A stretch of DNA of 64,000 bases from Scleromatobacter sp039920745. GTDB taxonomy: Bacteria; Pseudomonadota; Gammaproteobacteria; Burkholderiales; Burkholderiaceae_C. Location: NCBI GenBank assembly GCA_039920745.1, contig JBDSDD010000049.1:1-64000 (forward strand). The letters are read 5' to 3'. Both the position numbers and the translations under genes were made by a program. Each line of letters starts with the position of its first letter. Positions within the stretch are counted from its first letter, which is position 1. The notes under the pieces are model-generated. The model was not told where the DNA came from and made no database searches. It saw nothing but the letters and a program-made list of their open reading frames with translations. Shown piece after piece: positions 28,407 through 39,922 of this stretch.

Positions 28407-31352
28407 ATGCTCCGGGCCATCCCCCATCGTCTTTCCGCGATCACCCGCGGCGCCACCGCGCTGCTGGCCGCCGTCGCCGCCCCTTCTTTCGCTTCCACGT
28501 CGGGGGTCGTCATCAGCCAGGTCTATGGCGGCAACGGCGGCACCTATGCCTCCGACTACGTCGAGCTGTTCAACGCCGGCGCCAGCGCCGTGACGGTCAA
28601 CGGGTGGTCGATCCAGTACGCCAGTGCCACGGGCACCGGCAACTTCACCAACGGCAGCACCGCGATCACCGGCACGCTGCAGCCGGGCCAGTACTGGCTC
28701 GTCAAGCTCAGCACCACCACCGCCGGCGCCGCTCTGCCGCCCGCCGACTTCACCGGCACCACCGACATGTCCGGCACCGCCGGCAAGGTCGCGCTCGTCA
28801 ACCAGACCGCCAGCCTCGCCTGCAACGGCTCGTCGACCGCCTGCAGCGCCGACCAGCTGTCGCACATCGTCGACCTCGTCGGCTTCGGCGCGGCCAACTT
28901 CTCCGAAGGCAGCCCGGCCCCGGCGCCCAGCAAGACGGCTGCCGACTTCCGCCTCAGCAACGGCTGCACCGACACCGACAACAACGTCAGCGACTTCGTC
29001 ACCGGTGCCCCCGCCCCGCGCAACTCGGCCTCGCCGTTCGCGGCCTGCAGCGGCGGCGGCACGCCCACCCCGCCGCCGCCCCCGCCAGCACCGGCTCCCC
29101 CGGCGGCGCCCGCCGCGATCTACCAGATCCAGGGCAGCGGCTCGACCAGCCCTTACGTCGGCCAGGCCGTCACCACCTCGGGCGTGGTCACCAAGGTCAA
29201 CAACAACGGCTTCTTCATGCAGGACCTGAACGGCGACGGTGATCCGGCGACGTCGGACGGCATCTTCGTCTTCACCAGCACGCAGCCCACGGTCGCCGCG
29301 GGCCAGTTGGTGCAGGTCACCGCCAAGGTCTCCGAATTCAACGTCGGCGCCGTGACCAACGCGGACACCGCCGCCCACACGGTCACCGAACTGACGACCG
29401 TCAGCGGCATCACCCTGCAAGGCACCGGCTACACGATCCAGCCGCTGCCGCTCACGTTGCCGCTCGCGTCGCAGGACGCCATGGCGCACTACGAAGGCAT
29501 GCTCGTCACGCTGGGCGGCCCGCTCACCGTGCAGCAGAACTACTTCCTGGGACGCTTCGGCGAACTGACGCTGGCTTCCGGCGGCCGCCTGTGGACGCCC
29601 ACCAACGCGCTGCGCCCCGGCGCCGGCGCCCAGGCGCTCAACACCGACAACCTGCGCCGCACCGTCCTGCTCGACGACGGCAGCAGCGTGCAGAACCCGA
29701 ACCCGACGCCCTACATCTCCGCCGTCGACAACACGGTGCGCGCCGGCGACAGCGTCACGTCGATCACCGGCGTCATCGACTACGGCCTGACCACGTCGGC
29801 CAACACCGACCCGGGCGCCTACAAGATCCACCCGACGCAGTCCGTCGCCTTCGCGCGCACCAACCCGCGCACGACGATGGTCGACGACGTCGGCGGCAAC
29901 CTGCGCGTGGGCGCGGCCAACGTGCAGAACTACTTCACCACATTCGACGACGGCACCAACAAGTGCCCCCCGTCGAACACGGCCAATGACTGCCGCGGCG
30001 TCAACAACGCGGTCGAGTTCTCGCGCCAGCGCACCAAGGTCGTCGAGGAACTGGTCGGCCTCAACGCCGACGTCGTCGCGCTGATGGAGCTGCAGAACAA
30101 CGGCAGCGTCGCGCTCCAGAACCTGGTCGACACGCTCAACGCGCGCCTGGGTGCCAGCCTGTACGCCCGCGTGCCCGACGCGGCCACCGGTAGCGGCACG
30201 GACGCGATCAGGGTCGGCATGATCTACAAGCCGTCTCGCCTGTCGCTGGTGGGTGCCGCGCTGAGCGACACCGCCGCGATCAACAACCGCGCGCCGATGG
30301 CCCAGACCTTCATGGCCCTCAACGGCGAGAAGTTCAACCTGGTCGCCAACCACCTCAAGTCCAAGGGTTGCAGCGACTTCACCGCCGGCCCCGGCGATGC
30401 CGACTCGGGCGACCTGCAAGGCTGCTTCAACGCGCGTCGCGTCCAGCAGGCCGACCAGCTGCGCAGCTTCGTCGCCTCGGTGCAGTCGCAACGCGGCGTG
30501 CTCGACACGCTGCTGATGGGCGACTTCAACGCCTACGCCCAGGAAGACCCGATCGCCGACCTGACCAGCAACGGCTTCGTCGACCAGATCGGCCGCACCT
30601 TGGACAAGCCGGGCTCCAACAGCTACGGCTACTCGTACGTGTTCAACGGCTCGTCGGGCCGCCTCGACCACGCGATCTCCAACAACACGCTGTCGGCCAA
30701 GGTGACGGGCGTGTCCGAGTGGCACATCAACGCGGACGAGCCCCTGGTCATCGACTACAACCAGGAGTTCAAGCAGCCGGCCTGCCCGGCCTGCGGCCCG
30801 GACTACTACACCGGCACGCCGTACCGCGCGTCCGACCATGACCCGATCGCCGTCGGCTTGAGCCTGGTGCACGTGATCAACGGCACGGCCAACCGCGACG
30901 CTGTCGTCGGCACCGCTGGCGACGACGTCATCACGGGCGGTGGCGGCGCCGACACGCTGACCGGCAATGGCGGACGCGACGTGTTCGTCTACACGTCGAT
31001 GCGCGACGCCGGCGACACGATCACCGACTTCGCCCCCAACGACGATCGACTCGACCTGGGCGCGCTGCTGACCAGCATCGGCGCCAACCCGGCCACCGCG
31101 GTCTCCAGCGGCGTCGTGCAGTTCATCGCCTCGGGCAACAACACGATCGTCGAGATCGACACCGACGGCTTCGCCGGCCCGGCCGTCGCCCGCCCGCTCG
31201 TCACGCTGCTCAACGTCACGCCCGCCAGCCTCGATGCGCTGCGCGATGCCGGCTTGGGTTCGCCCGCCGCCGTCGCCGCCGCGGTCAAGGCTTCGGCCAG
31301 GACTGCCGCGCTGCGCACGCTGGCGCCGGCCCGAACCACCCCATCCAAGTGA
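28407..31352 (+). CDS. ExeM/NucH-family extracellular endonuclease with RTX-like C-terminus
   Basis: This 981-residue secreted protein has, in order: a signal peptide (about 1-30); a lamin-tail-like domain (about 33-160, VVISQVYGGNGGTYASDYVELFN); a proline-rich linker; an OB-fold region (about 230-330); an endonuclease/exonuclease/phosphatase domain (about 495-815); and a glycine-rich Ca-binding RTX repeat (GTAGDDVITGGGGADTLTG). The nuclease part shows NVQNYF, VVALMELQNNG, VANHLKSKG, LLMGDFNAYAQEDP and the final ASDHDPIAVGL. It should degrade extracellular DNA for nutrient or biofilm turnover. Pho-like repeats precede it. The PEP-CTERM gene follows after 8 bp, so the two are probably co-transcribed. 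Confidence 0.9.
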   Translation: MLRAIPHRLSAITRGATALLAAVAAPSFASTSGVVISQVYGGNGGTYASDYVELFNAGASAVTVNGWSIQYASATGTGNFTNGSTAITGTLQPGQYWLVKLSTTTAGAALPPADFTGTTDMSGTAGKVALVNQTASLACNGSSTACSADQLSHIVDLVGFGAANFSEGSPAPAPSKTAADFRLSNGCTDTDNNVSDFVTGAPAPRNSASPFAACSGGGTPTPPPPPPAPAPPAAPAAIYQIQGSGSTSPYVGQAVTTSGVVTKVNNNGFFMQDLNGDGDPATSDGIFVFTSTQPTVAAGQLVQVTAKVSEFNVGAVTNADTAAHTVTELTTVSGITLQGTGYTIQPLPLTLPLASQDAMAHYEGMLVTLGGPLTVQQNYFLGRFGELTLASGGRLWTPTNALRPGAGAQALNTDNLRRTVLLDDGSSVQNPNPTPYISAVDNTVRAGDSVTSITGVIDYGLTTSANTDPGAYKIHPTQSVAFARTNPRTTMVDDVGGNLRVGAANVQNYFTTFDDGTNKCPPSNTANDCRGVNNAVEFSRQRTKVVEELVGLNADVVALMELQNNGSVALQNLVDTLNARLGASLYARVPDAATGSGTDAIRVGMIYKPSRLSLVGAALSDTAAINNRAPMAQTFMALNGEKFNLVANHLKSKGCSDFTAGPGDADSGDLQGCFNARRVQQADQLRSFVASVQSQRGVLDTLLMGDFNAYAQEDPIADLTSNGFVDQIGRTLDKPGSNSYGYSYVFNGSSGRLDHAISNNTLSAKVTGVSEWHINADEPLVIDYNQEFKQPACPACGPDYYTGTPYRASDHDPIAVGLSLVHVINGTANRDAVVGTAGDDVITGGGGADTLTGNGGRDVFVYTSMRDAGDTITDFAPNDDRLDLGALLTSIGANPATAVSSGVVQFIASGNNTIVEIDTDGFAGPAVARPLVTLLNVTPASLDALRDAGLGSPAAVAAAVKASARTAALRTLAPARTTPSK

Positions 31353-31360
31353 GTCTTTCC

Positions 31361-32101
31361 ATGAAGCAATTCCACATCGCTCCGGCCGCCCTGACGGCCC
31401 TCGCCCTGGTGCTAGCCGCCGGCACCGCCAACGCCCAGGTCGTCAACGGCCAGTTCAACAACGGCCTGGCCGGCTGGACGACCGGCGGCGACGCCGCGGT
31501 CGTCGGCAACCACCTGTCGCTGACCAACGCCTTCGACGCCACGGACGACACCGACGGCGTCAACCGCAACCTGTCCGGCAACGCCCCGCTGGTCTCCGGC
31601 CAACCCGGCGGCCTCGAGGACAGCGCCGGCGTGGCGCAGCAGGCGCTCGACCCGAACCCGGGCCAGGCCATCACGGCCATCGAAGGCTCGATCGCGTCGC
31701 AGTCCTTCCTGGCCGCGGCCGGCAGCCAGCTGTCGTTCAAGTGGGACCTGAGCACGCAGGACCAGAGCGGCGACCCGACGCTGGCAGACATCGCCTTCGT
31801 CGTCATCGACGGCAAGCTGACCGTCCTGGGCAACGTCCTCGACGCCAGCACCGCGATCACCGGCGGCACGTACGCGGCGCACACGGGCTGGGCCGACTGG
31901 TCCACCACGTTCGCCAGCGGCGGCACCCACACGATCGCGTTCGGCGTGGCCGACATCGGCGACTACGTGACCTCGTCCGCGCTGGACGTGTCCGACGTCA
32001 CGCTGACCGAGGTGAGCGCCGTGCCAGAGACGTCGACGCTGGCGCTGATGGCCGCGGGCCTGGGCCTGCTGGCGCTGCGGGCCCGTCGCCGCCAGGCCTG
32101 A
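31361..32101 (+). CDS. PEP-CTERM sorting-domain protein
   Basis: This 246-residue exported protein has a signal peptide (ending GTANAQ) and a beta-rich body starting VVNGQFNNGLAGWTTGG, as in carbohydrate-binding-like PEP-CTERM proteins. The C-terminal sorting signal has the VPETSTL motif, a hydrophobic helix (LALMAAGLGLLAL) and an Arg-rich end. Such proteins are cut and anchored or released by exosortase (EpsH-like), usually in exopolysaccharide-producing bacteria. No exosortase gene is in the window. The ATG at 31361 is preferred to the upstream GTG at 31349 because it starts the signal peptide. Confidence 0.88.
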   Translation: MKQFHIAPAALTALALVLAAGTANAQVVNGQFNNGLAGWTTGGDAAVVGNHLSLTNAFDATDDTDGVNRNLSGNAPLVSGQPGGLEDSAGVAQQALDPNPGQAITAIEGSIASQSFLAAAGSQLSFKWDLSTQDQSGDPTLADIAFVVIDGKLTVLGNVLDASTAITGGTYAAHTGWADWSTTFASGGTHTIAFGVADIGDYVTSSALDVSDVTLTEVSAVPETSTLALMAAGLGLLALRARRRQA

Positions 32102-32119
32102 GACCGGCCCGGCGAGACC

Positions 32120-32145
32120 AAGAGCCGGCGCGGACCTCGGCTCTT
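32120..32145 (+). terminator. Hairpin after the nuclease/PEP-CTERM operon
   Basis: An 8-bp stem AAGAGCCG (32120-32127) with CGGCTCTT (32138-32145) lies 19 bp past the PEP-CTERM stop. The U-tract is minimal (TT), so termination efficiency is uncertain. Confidence 0.45.
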
Positions 32146-32236
32146 CGTCCAGCGCAGAACGTGGAATGCGTTCCAGATTCGAGGGGGCGAGCGGCGGCGT
32201 CGCTGTCAACCCCTCGCTGGCCTCGTGCACCGACAT

Positions 32237-32273
32237 GTTTTCCACAGCCTCTGGGGACAAGCCTGTGGAAAAC
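32237..32273. repeat. Inverted DnaA-box-like repeat in a 352-bp gene-free region
   Basis: The gap 32102-32453 has no gene. Inside it are two 11-bp perfect arms, GTTTTCCACAG (32237-32247) and CTGTGGAAAAC (32263-32273), separated by 15 bp that include GGGGACAAG. Each arm contains TTTTCCACA, one mismatch from the DnaA-box consensus TTATCCACA. The site may bind DnaA, or be a transcription-factor site or hairpin. It is not an origin on its own: no dnaA or dnaN gene and no AT-rich unwinding element is seen. Confidence 0.4.
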
Positions 32274-32453
32274 AGTTTGTCACCGTCACGCAGCCCGCCA
32301 AAAGTCGTGCTTTTTGCTGGATTGCACGCGGACTAGGCAGTGTCACGAATTTGCCATGCTCGTCAGGTAGCGAAACCGTGGCTGCGGGCCCGGCGCCCCA
32401 AGCCAGTGCGAACCGACCCACGCCCGAATCATTCGCTTACAGATCGGCGCCGT

Positions 32454-33107
32454 TCAGGCCCTGACCTTGCGGAAGGTGATGTTGATGCGATGCTCGCCGG
32501 CGAACGGGTGGTCGCCGTCCTTGAGCGCCTGGACGCCGTGGAAGCGCAGCCTCGACGGCCCGCCCCACACCACGACGTCGCCATGCTGCAGCGCCACCTT
32601 GCGCGCCGGGGCACCGCGCTCGGCGCCGCCCCACAGGAACACGGCTGGCAGGCCCAGCGAGACCGACACGATGGGCGCGCGCAGGTCTTTCTCGTCGCGA
32701 TCCTGGTGCATGGACAGGCGCGCACCCGGCGCATAACGATTGACCAGGCAGGCGTCGGGCGCGAAGTTCGCATAACCGGCGCGTGCGGCGGCCTCGCGCG
32801 CGAGCGTGCGGAACGCGTCCGGCAGCGCAGGCCAGTGCGCTCCCGACGCCGGGTCGACCGGGTCATATCGATAGCCGCTGCGATCCGAGACCCAGCCGAG
32901 CGGGCCGCAATTGGTCATCGCCACCGACATGCGAAAGCCGCCCGGCGTGATCAGGTGGCGGAACGGGGCCGCGGCGCTGACGCACGCGACGTCCTCCTTC
33001 AAGCGGGCAGCGAACGCAAGCGCGAAGCCGCGCAGCACGACGGCGCCGGGGTCGAGCGTCTCGTCGTCCAGGTCGGACGATTCGGCGGCGAACAGGTCCA
33101 GCGTCAT
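32454..33107 (-). CDS. alkB: AlkB, alpha-ketoglutarate-dependent DNA repair dioxygenase
   Basis: This 217-residue enzyme repairs 1-methyladenine and 3-methylcytosine by oxidative demethylation. The Fe(II) triad is visible in MHQDRDEKD (His-x-Asp) and in RFHGVQ (distal His). The 2-oxoglutarate-binding RINITFRKVR motif ends the protein, and the substrate-binding PLGWVSD and YRYDPVDP segments are present. Length matches E. coli AlkB (216). It lies 5 bp downstream of the TetR gene on the same strand and is presumably co-transcribed with it, rather than with Ada as in E. coli. Confidence 0.93.
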   Translation of the reverse strand: MTLDLFAAESSDLDDETLDPGAVVLRGFALAFAARLKEDVACVSAAAPFRHLITPGGFRMSVAMTNCGPLGWVSDRSGYRYDPVDPASGAHWPALPDAFRTLAREAAARAGYANFAPDACLVNRYAPGARLSMHQDRDEKDLRAPIVSVSLGLPAVFLWGGAERGAPARKVALQHGDVVVWGGPSRLRFHGVQALKDGDHPFAGEHRINITFRKVRA

Positions 33108-33112
33108 GGCAC

Positions 33113-33796
33113 TCAAGCGGACGCAGCGGCCTCGGCGCGCAGCGCGGCCAGCATGCCGGTGGCCACCAGCACGCAGGTGCGCACGACATCGCGGCGCGGC
33201 AGCTTGTAGCCGCCGGTCATCCACATCTTGGCCACCTGCAGGCCGGCGCCGACCAGCGCCCGGCCCAGCAGTTCGCTGCGCACCTTCGACAACTTGAGCG
33301 CGGGCTTGACGGCCGCGAGCGGCGCGATCGTGAGCTCGGCCATCACGCGCACCGATTCCTCGTAGAGCTGGTCGATCGCCTGGCTGACGCCCAGCACCTC
33401 CACCAGCACGATGCGCGCGAAGCGCGGCTCGCGCACGGTGTCGAACCAGAGTTCGTACGCGGCGGTGGTCTGGCGCTCGATGGCGGCGGCGTCGCCGCGC
33501 CATGCCTCGGAACGGATCGACTCCTCGGTCAGGCGCGCGGCAAAACCCTGCGTCAACGTGCCGTAGACCTCGGCCAGCAACGCTTCCAGCGACGCGAACG
33601 ACTCGTAGAAGTAGCGGTCGGTGAGCCCGGCCGCCGCGCAGATGCCGCGCACCGTCGCGCCGCGAAAGCCCTGCGTTCCGAACAGCTCGATGCCAGCCTC
33701 GATGAAGCGCGTGCGGCGGGCCGCGACGCGCTCCTCCATGGCCAGGCCGCCGTAGGAACGGGCGGGCGCGGGGGTCGTCTTCGCAGAGGCGGGCAT
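33113..33796 (-). CDS. TetR-family transcriptional regulator
   Basis: This regulator of about 227 residues has an N-terminal helix-turn-helix (RTRFIEAGIELFGTQGFRGATVRGICAAAGLTDRYFYESFASLEALL) and a helical ligand-binding C-terminus. It is divergent from the SDR/esterase-BVMO genes. An 18-bp perfect palindrome lies in the shared promoter, so it most likely represses them until a substrate binds. The start is uncertain: ATG 33796 is listed, GTG 33811 and ATG 33739 are alternatives. alkB follows 5 bp after its stop. The ligand is probably the pathway substrate or product, but this is inference. Confidence 0.9.
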   Translation of the reverse strand: MPASAKTTPAPARSYGGLAMEERVAARRTRFIEAGIELFGTQGFRGATVRGICAAAGLTDRYFYESFASLEALLAEVYGTLTQGFAARLTEESIRSEAWRGDAAAIERQTTAAYELWFDTVREPRFARIVLVEVLGVSQAIDQLYEESVRVMAELTIAPLAAVKPALKLSKVRSELLGRALVGAGLQVAKMWMTGGYKLPRRDVVRTCVLVATGMLAALRAEAAASA

Positions 33797-33804
33797 CCCC
33801 CTAT

Positions 33805-33833
33805 TTGACACGAAAGGGGCTGCCGCCTACGAT
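33805..33833 (+). promoter_or_regulatory. Sigma-70-type promoter for the SDR/esterase-BVMO genes
   Basis: TTGACA (33805-33810), a 17-bp spacer, then TACGAT (33828-33833): a consensus -35 with a 4/6 -10. Transcription would start near 33840, about 60 bp before the SDR ATG, and run straight through the palindromic operator. Confidence 0.6.
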
Positions 33834-33846
33834 CCCGATCAATATC

Positions 33847-33864
33847 TGACGACACGTGTCGTCA
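33847..33864. promoter_or_regulatory. Perfect 18-bp palindrome, probable TetR operator
   Basis: TGACGACACGTGTCGTCA is a perfect inverted repeat centred between 33855 and 33856. It sits just downstream of the plus-strand promoter and within the divergent TetR-SDR intergenic region. Position and symmetry fit a TetR-family operator. Confidence 0.65.
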
Positions 33865-33900
33865 CTTTTGCGACACCCCCGAACAACGAATGGAGACGGC

Positions 33901-34755
33901 ATGGCCGGCTTGAAACCCTGGACGCTGCACGGCGGCGTCGCCGTGATCACCGGCGCCGCCAGCGGCATCGGCGCGGCGCTGGCCGTCAACCTGGCGCGGC
34001 GCGGCATGCACCTCGCGCTGGTCGACCTGAACGCGGCCGGCCTCGAGGCGACCGCGCGCCAGGTCAAGCAAGCGGGCGTCAACGTCAGCACGCACGTGAT
34101 GGACGTCGCCGACCACGCGGCCGTCGCGGCGCTGCCCGCGGCCGTGCTGGCCGCGCACGGGCGCGTCAGCGTGCTGGTCAACAACGCGGGCGTCGCGCTC
34201 GGCGGACTGTTCGAGCACGTGGACGCCGAGGACTTCGACTGGCTGATGAACATCAACTTCGGCGCCACCGTGCGCCTGACGCGCGCGTTCCTGCCGGTGC
34301 TGGCACGCGAAAGCGCGGCGCAACTGGTCAATGTGTCCAGCATCTTCGGCATCATCGCGCCGCCCGGGCAGACGGCGTACGCCGCGTCCAAGTTCGCGGT
34401 GCGCGGCTTCTCGGAGTCGCTGCGTCACGAGTTCGAAATGACCGGCTCGCCCATCGGCGTCACCATCGTCCATCCGGGCGGCGTGCGCACGGCGATCTCC
34501 GAGAACGCGCGACTCGCCAAGGGACTCGACAGCGCCGAGGTGGAACGCGAGCGCGCCAACTGGCGCAGCCTGCTGGCGCTGGATCCAGCCCGAGCGGCCG
34601 AGATCATCGCCGCGGCCATCGCCAGGCGCGCGCCGCGCGTACTGGTGGGCAGCGACGCGAAGGGCGCGGCCATCGTGCAGTGGCTGTTCCCGGTGACCTA
34701 CTGGAAGCACGTCGCGCGCGACATCGCGCGCCGGGTCAAGCGCCAGCCGGCCTGA
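33901..34755 (+). CDS. Short-chain dehydrogenase/reductase
   Basis: This 284-residue SDR has the cofactor loop TGAASGIG, VNNAG, the active-site Ser (NVSSIFG) and YxxxK in YAASK. It probably oxidises a secondary alcohol to a ketone or does the reverse. The esterase-BVMO gene follows 13 bp downstream, which suggests that the ketone is the monooxygenase substrate. The ATG at 33901 has GGAGA 6 bases upstream. Its promoter and operator lie just before it. Confidence 0.9.
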   Translation: MAGLKPWTLHGGVAVITGAASGIGAALAVNLARRGMHLALVDLNAAGLEATARQVKQAGVNVSTHVMDVADHAAVAALPAAVLAAHGRVSVLVNNAGVALGGLFEHVDAEDFDWLMNINFGATVRLTRAFLPVLARESAAQLVNVSSIFGIIAPPGQTAYAASKFAVRGFSESLRHEFEMTGSPIGVTIVHPGGVRTAISENARLAKGLDSAEVERERANWRSLLALDPARAAEIIAAAIARRAPRVLVGSDAKGAAIVQWLFPVTYWKHVARDIARRVKRQPA

Positions 34756-34768
34756 ACAGGAACACGAC

Positions 34769-37183
<2,415 letters not shown>

Positions 37184-38311
37184 CCTCGGGATGGACCTGG
37201 CGGCCCGTGCGGCGATCGAACAGGCCCATGCTGTGGTTCTCGCTTGGCGCGCCGGCGTCCCAGTAGATCGGCACCACGCCGTGCGTCCAGGCCGAATGCG
37301 CGACGTAGCGGTCCCAGTCCAGCACGAAGGCCTCCGAGCCGGGATGCTCGGCCCGGCGCATCGCGCCGAACTCGCCCAGGATGACGGGCACGCCCCGGTC
37401 GACGAAGCGCGACTTGAGCTTGGCGAACTGCGCGTCGACATGCGCCTCATCGGCCCAGGTTTCGGTCGCCGCCTTGTCGGTGGCCGACGCGCCCCACTGC
37501 CAGGCCTTGCCGTCGCCGTTGATCGTGAAATCGTACGGGTCGTAGTAGTGCACCTCCAGCATCAGCCGGTTCACGGCGGAGTCCGTCGGCAGCGTCGCGA
37601 AGTTCACCGCGTGGTCGATGTTGGTGTTGAAGGCCTGGACGACCAGGTGGCGCGTCGCGTTGCAGCCACCGGTCGCGCGCACCGCATCGACGAAGACCTG
37701 GTTGAAGCCGCTCTGCACCGCGATGTTCTCGGGCTTGGGCATGCCGTAGTCGCCCTCTACCATGACCTCGTTGGTGCCCGCGAACAACAACATGTCGTCA
37801 TGATCGCGGAAATGCGTCGCGATCTGCGTCCAGAACCTTGCCAGCCGTGCATCGGCCACGCGCTCGCGGGACTTGACCGGCTGCAGCCATCCGCCGTCCC
37901 AGTGGACGTTCAACACGACAACCAAGCCGGCGCGACGCGCGTCGTCCACCACCTGGGTCACGCGCGACAACCACTGCGGGTCGATGTCGTCGCGGGCGTT
38001 GGCGTACTGCTTCCAGGACACCGGAATGCGCACGGTCCTGAAGCCTGCGGACCTGATGGCATCCATCAGCACCTGGCTCGCCCGCGGATTGCCCCATGCG
38101 GTCTCGCCGCCGGTCGCCTCGAGCGAGTTGCCGAGATTCCAGCCGGCGCCCATCAGCCGCGACAGTTGCAGGCTCGTGAGCTCGCGCATGCCGGGCACGC
38201 AGGCGTGCACATCGGCCGCCACGCGCCCAGGGGCCAGCACAGGCGCTGGCACCTCGGCGCAGGACGCCAGGGCCAGCGCCATGCAGAACCGGGTGGCGTG
38301 ACGCTTCATCA

Positions 38312-39922
38312 TCAGGCGATGTTTTGCAGGCTCAGGAGCACCACGTCGTGGCTGCGCAGCGCGATCGACAGCGTGACGCTGCCGGACCCGCCGACGCGAA
38401 TCTCGCGCTGCATTTCCGGCGTGTCCGTCGTCAAGGCCTGCAGCTCGGACAGTTGGCGTGCGTCCAGATCCTTGGGGGAGTTCATGCGCAAGTAAGCGCT
38501 GTGCGCATCGTTGGCCTGGTAACCCGTGCGGTGCTGGCTCAGCCGATAGCGACCAGGCGCCAGGTGGCGCAGCTGCACCTGCACCGAGCCGACGTCGTGC
38601 GCAGGTTGCGGCTTGCCGAAGAAGGACCGGTTGCTGGCCTTCTGGTCCGGATTGCGCCAGTCCCAGACCAGCGCCTGCACCTGCCGGCCGTCAGTCGCGG
38701 CCCATGAGAACGGATCGGTGCAAGGTACTTCGCGGCCGCGCACCGACGCCAGCGCCGCCAGGTACTTGTAGGCGAACCACACGGGCTTGCGCAGGCCTTC
38801 TCGCGTCATCATCCCGAACCCGCCTTCGAACGGCGCGGTGGGCGGGCCCGGCTCCTCGAACAGGTCACTGTAGGTCCAGTAGCTCATCGACTGCGCGAGC
38901 CCCTGGCTCTGGCGCAGCTTGGTGAGCACGTAGGCGGCGCTCATGTAGCTGTCGTGCACCTTGTCGCGCGGGTTGTAGCTGGTGCTCCACTCGGTGAAGA
39001 ACAGCGGCAGGCCCGGCAGGTGCGAGCGCTCGATCTGCTCGCGCACCCGCCGCACGTCGCCGACGATGGCGTCGGGTGACGGAGACAGTTGCCGGTCCTC
39101 GACGCCGAACTCGTCGAGGAACCCGCCATCCACGCCGTACGCGTGCGTGGTGACGAAGTCGACTGGCGTGTCGGTGGCCTTGGCATGCGCGAGGAACTCC
39201 GGCACCCAGGCCGCGCCCGCCGTCGACGGGCCGCCGATGCGCAATTGCGGGTCGATCGCCTTCATTGCCCTGGCGGTGCGCGTGTAGAGATCGAAGTAGG
39301 CCGCCTGGTCGGCCTTCTCCCAGAAGCCGTCGAGATTGGGTTCGTTCCAGACCTCGAAGTACCACTGCCGCACCTCTGCCGCGCCGTAGCGCTCCAGCAG
39401 GTGGCGCGTGAAAGCGTCGATCAGCGCGACCCAGCCGGCGGGCTCGGGGTGCGAGGTGTTGCCTTCCCAGTAGAAGATCTTGAGTGGCGAGGTGGCCAGC
39501 GCCAGCGGCGTGAAGCCGAGCTCCACCAGCGGCCGGATGCGGCGGGCAAGCAGCGCGTCGTAGAGCGCGTCGATGCCGCTGAAGTCGAACACCAGCTGGC
39601 CGTCCACGCGGCGAACGGTCTTGAGCACGTCGTGGAAGATGGCGTGGAAGCGCAGGTAGCGGAAGCCCAGTTCGTCGACGGCGGTCTTCAACTGGGCCAG
39701 GCTGTCGTCGCGGCGAAGGGTGCCGGGGTAGTCGGAGCCCACGCAATGGTCGAAGAAGCGATCGAACGGCTGGCGGGCCTGCGACAGGTCGAGCACGATG
39801 CGGCGCGTGGTCTGGTCATCCATGGTCTTGGGGTGCGGGGCGCCCCACGTGGTGCAGGTGAGCGGCAGTGCCGCGGAGGCCGCCAGGATCTGGCGACGGC
39901 GAAGCTGTCGGGAAGGGATCAC
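38312..39922 (-). CDS. GH39-type beta-xylosidase
   Basis: This 536-residue enzyme has a twin-arginine-like signal (RRRQILAASAAL). GH39 motifs: RFHAIFHDVL, the acid/base WYFEVWNEPNLDGFW and the nucleophile LPLFFTEWSTSYNPRD, then a C-terminal beta-sandwich. It would release xylose from xylo-oligosaccharides. The start is a GTG that overlaps the GH43 stop as GTGA; the longer open frame upstream belongs to another reading. Its stop overlaps the GH5 start. Coupled translation suggests stoichiometric output. Confidence 0.9.
   Translation of the reverse strand: MIPSRQLRRRQILAASAALPLTCTTWGAPHPKTMDDQTTRRIVLDLSQARQPFDRFFDHCVGSDYPGTLRRDDSLAQLKTAVDELGFRYLRFHAIFHDVLKTVRRVDGQLVFDFSGIDALYDALLARRIRPLVELGFTPLALATSPLKIFYWEGNTSHPEPAGWVALIDAFTRHLLERYGAAEVRQWYFEVWNEPNLDGFWEKADQAAYFDLYTRTARAMKAIDPQLRIGGPSTAGAAWVPEFLAHAKATDTPVDFVTTHAYGVDGGFLDEFGVEDRQLSPSPDAIVGDVRRVREQIERSHLPGLPLFFTEWSTSYNPRDKVHDSYMSAAYVLTKLRQSQGLAQSMSYWTYSDLFEEPGPPTAPFEGGFGMMTREGLRKPVWFAYKYLAALASVRGREVPCTDPFSWAATDGRQVQALVWDWRNPDQKASNRSFFGKPQPAHDVGSVQVQLRHLAPGRYRLSQHRTGYQANDAHSAYLRMNSPKDLDARQLSELQALTTDTPEMQREIRVGGSGSVTLSIALRSHDVVLLSLQNIA

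Noticed and set aside
32102..32453. Replication origin
   Set aside because: DnaA-box-like arms exist, but there is no dnaA/dnaN/parAB gene, no AT-rich unwinding element and no box cluster.
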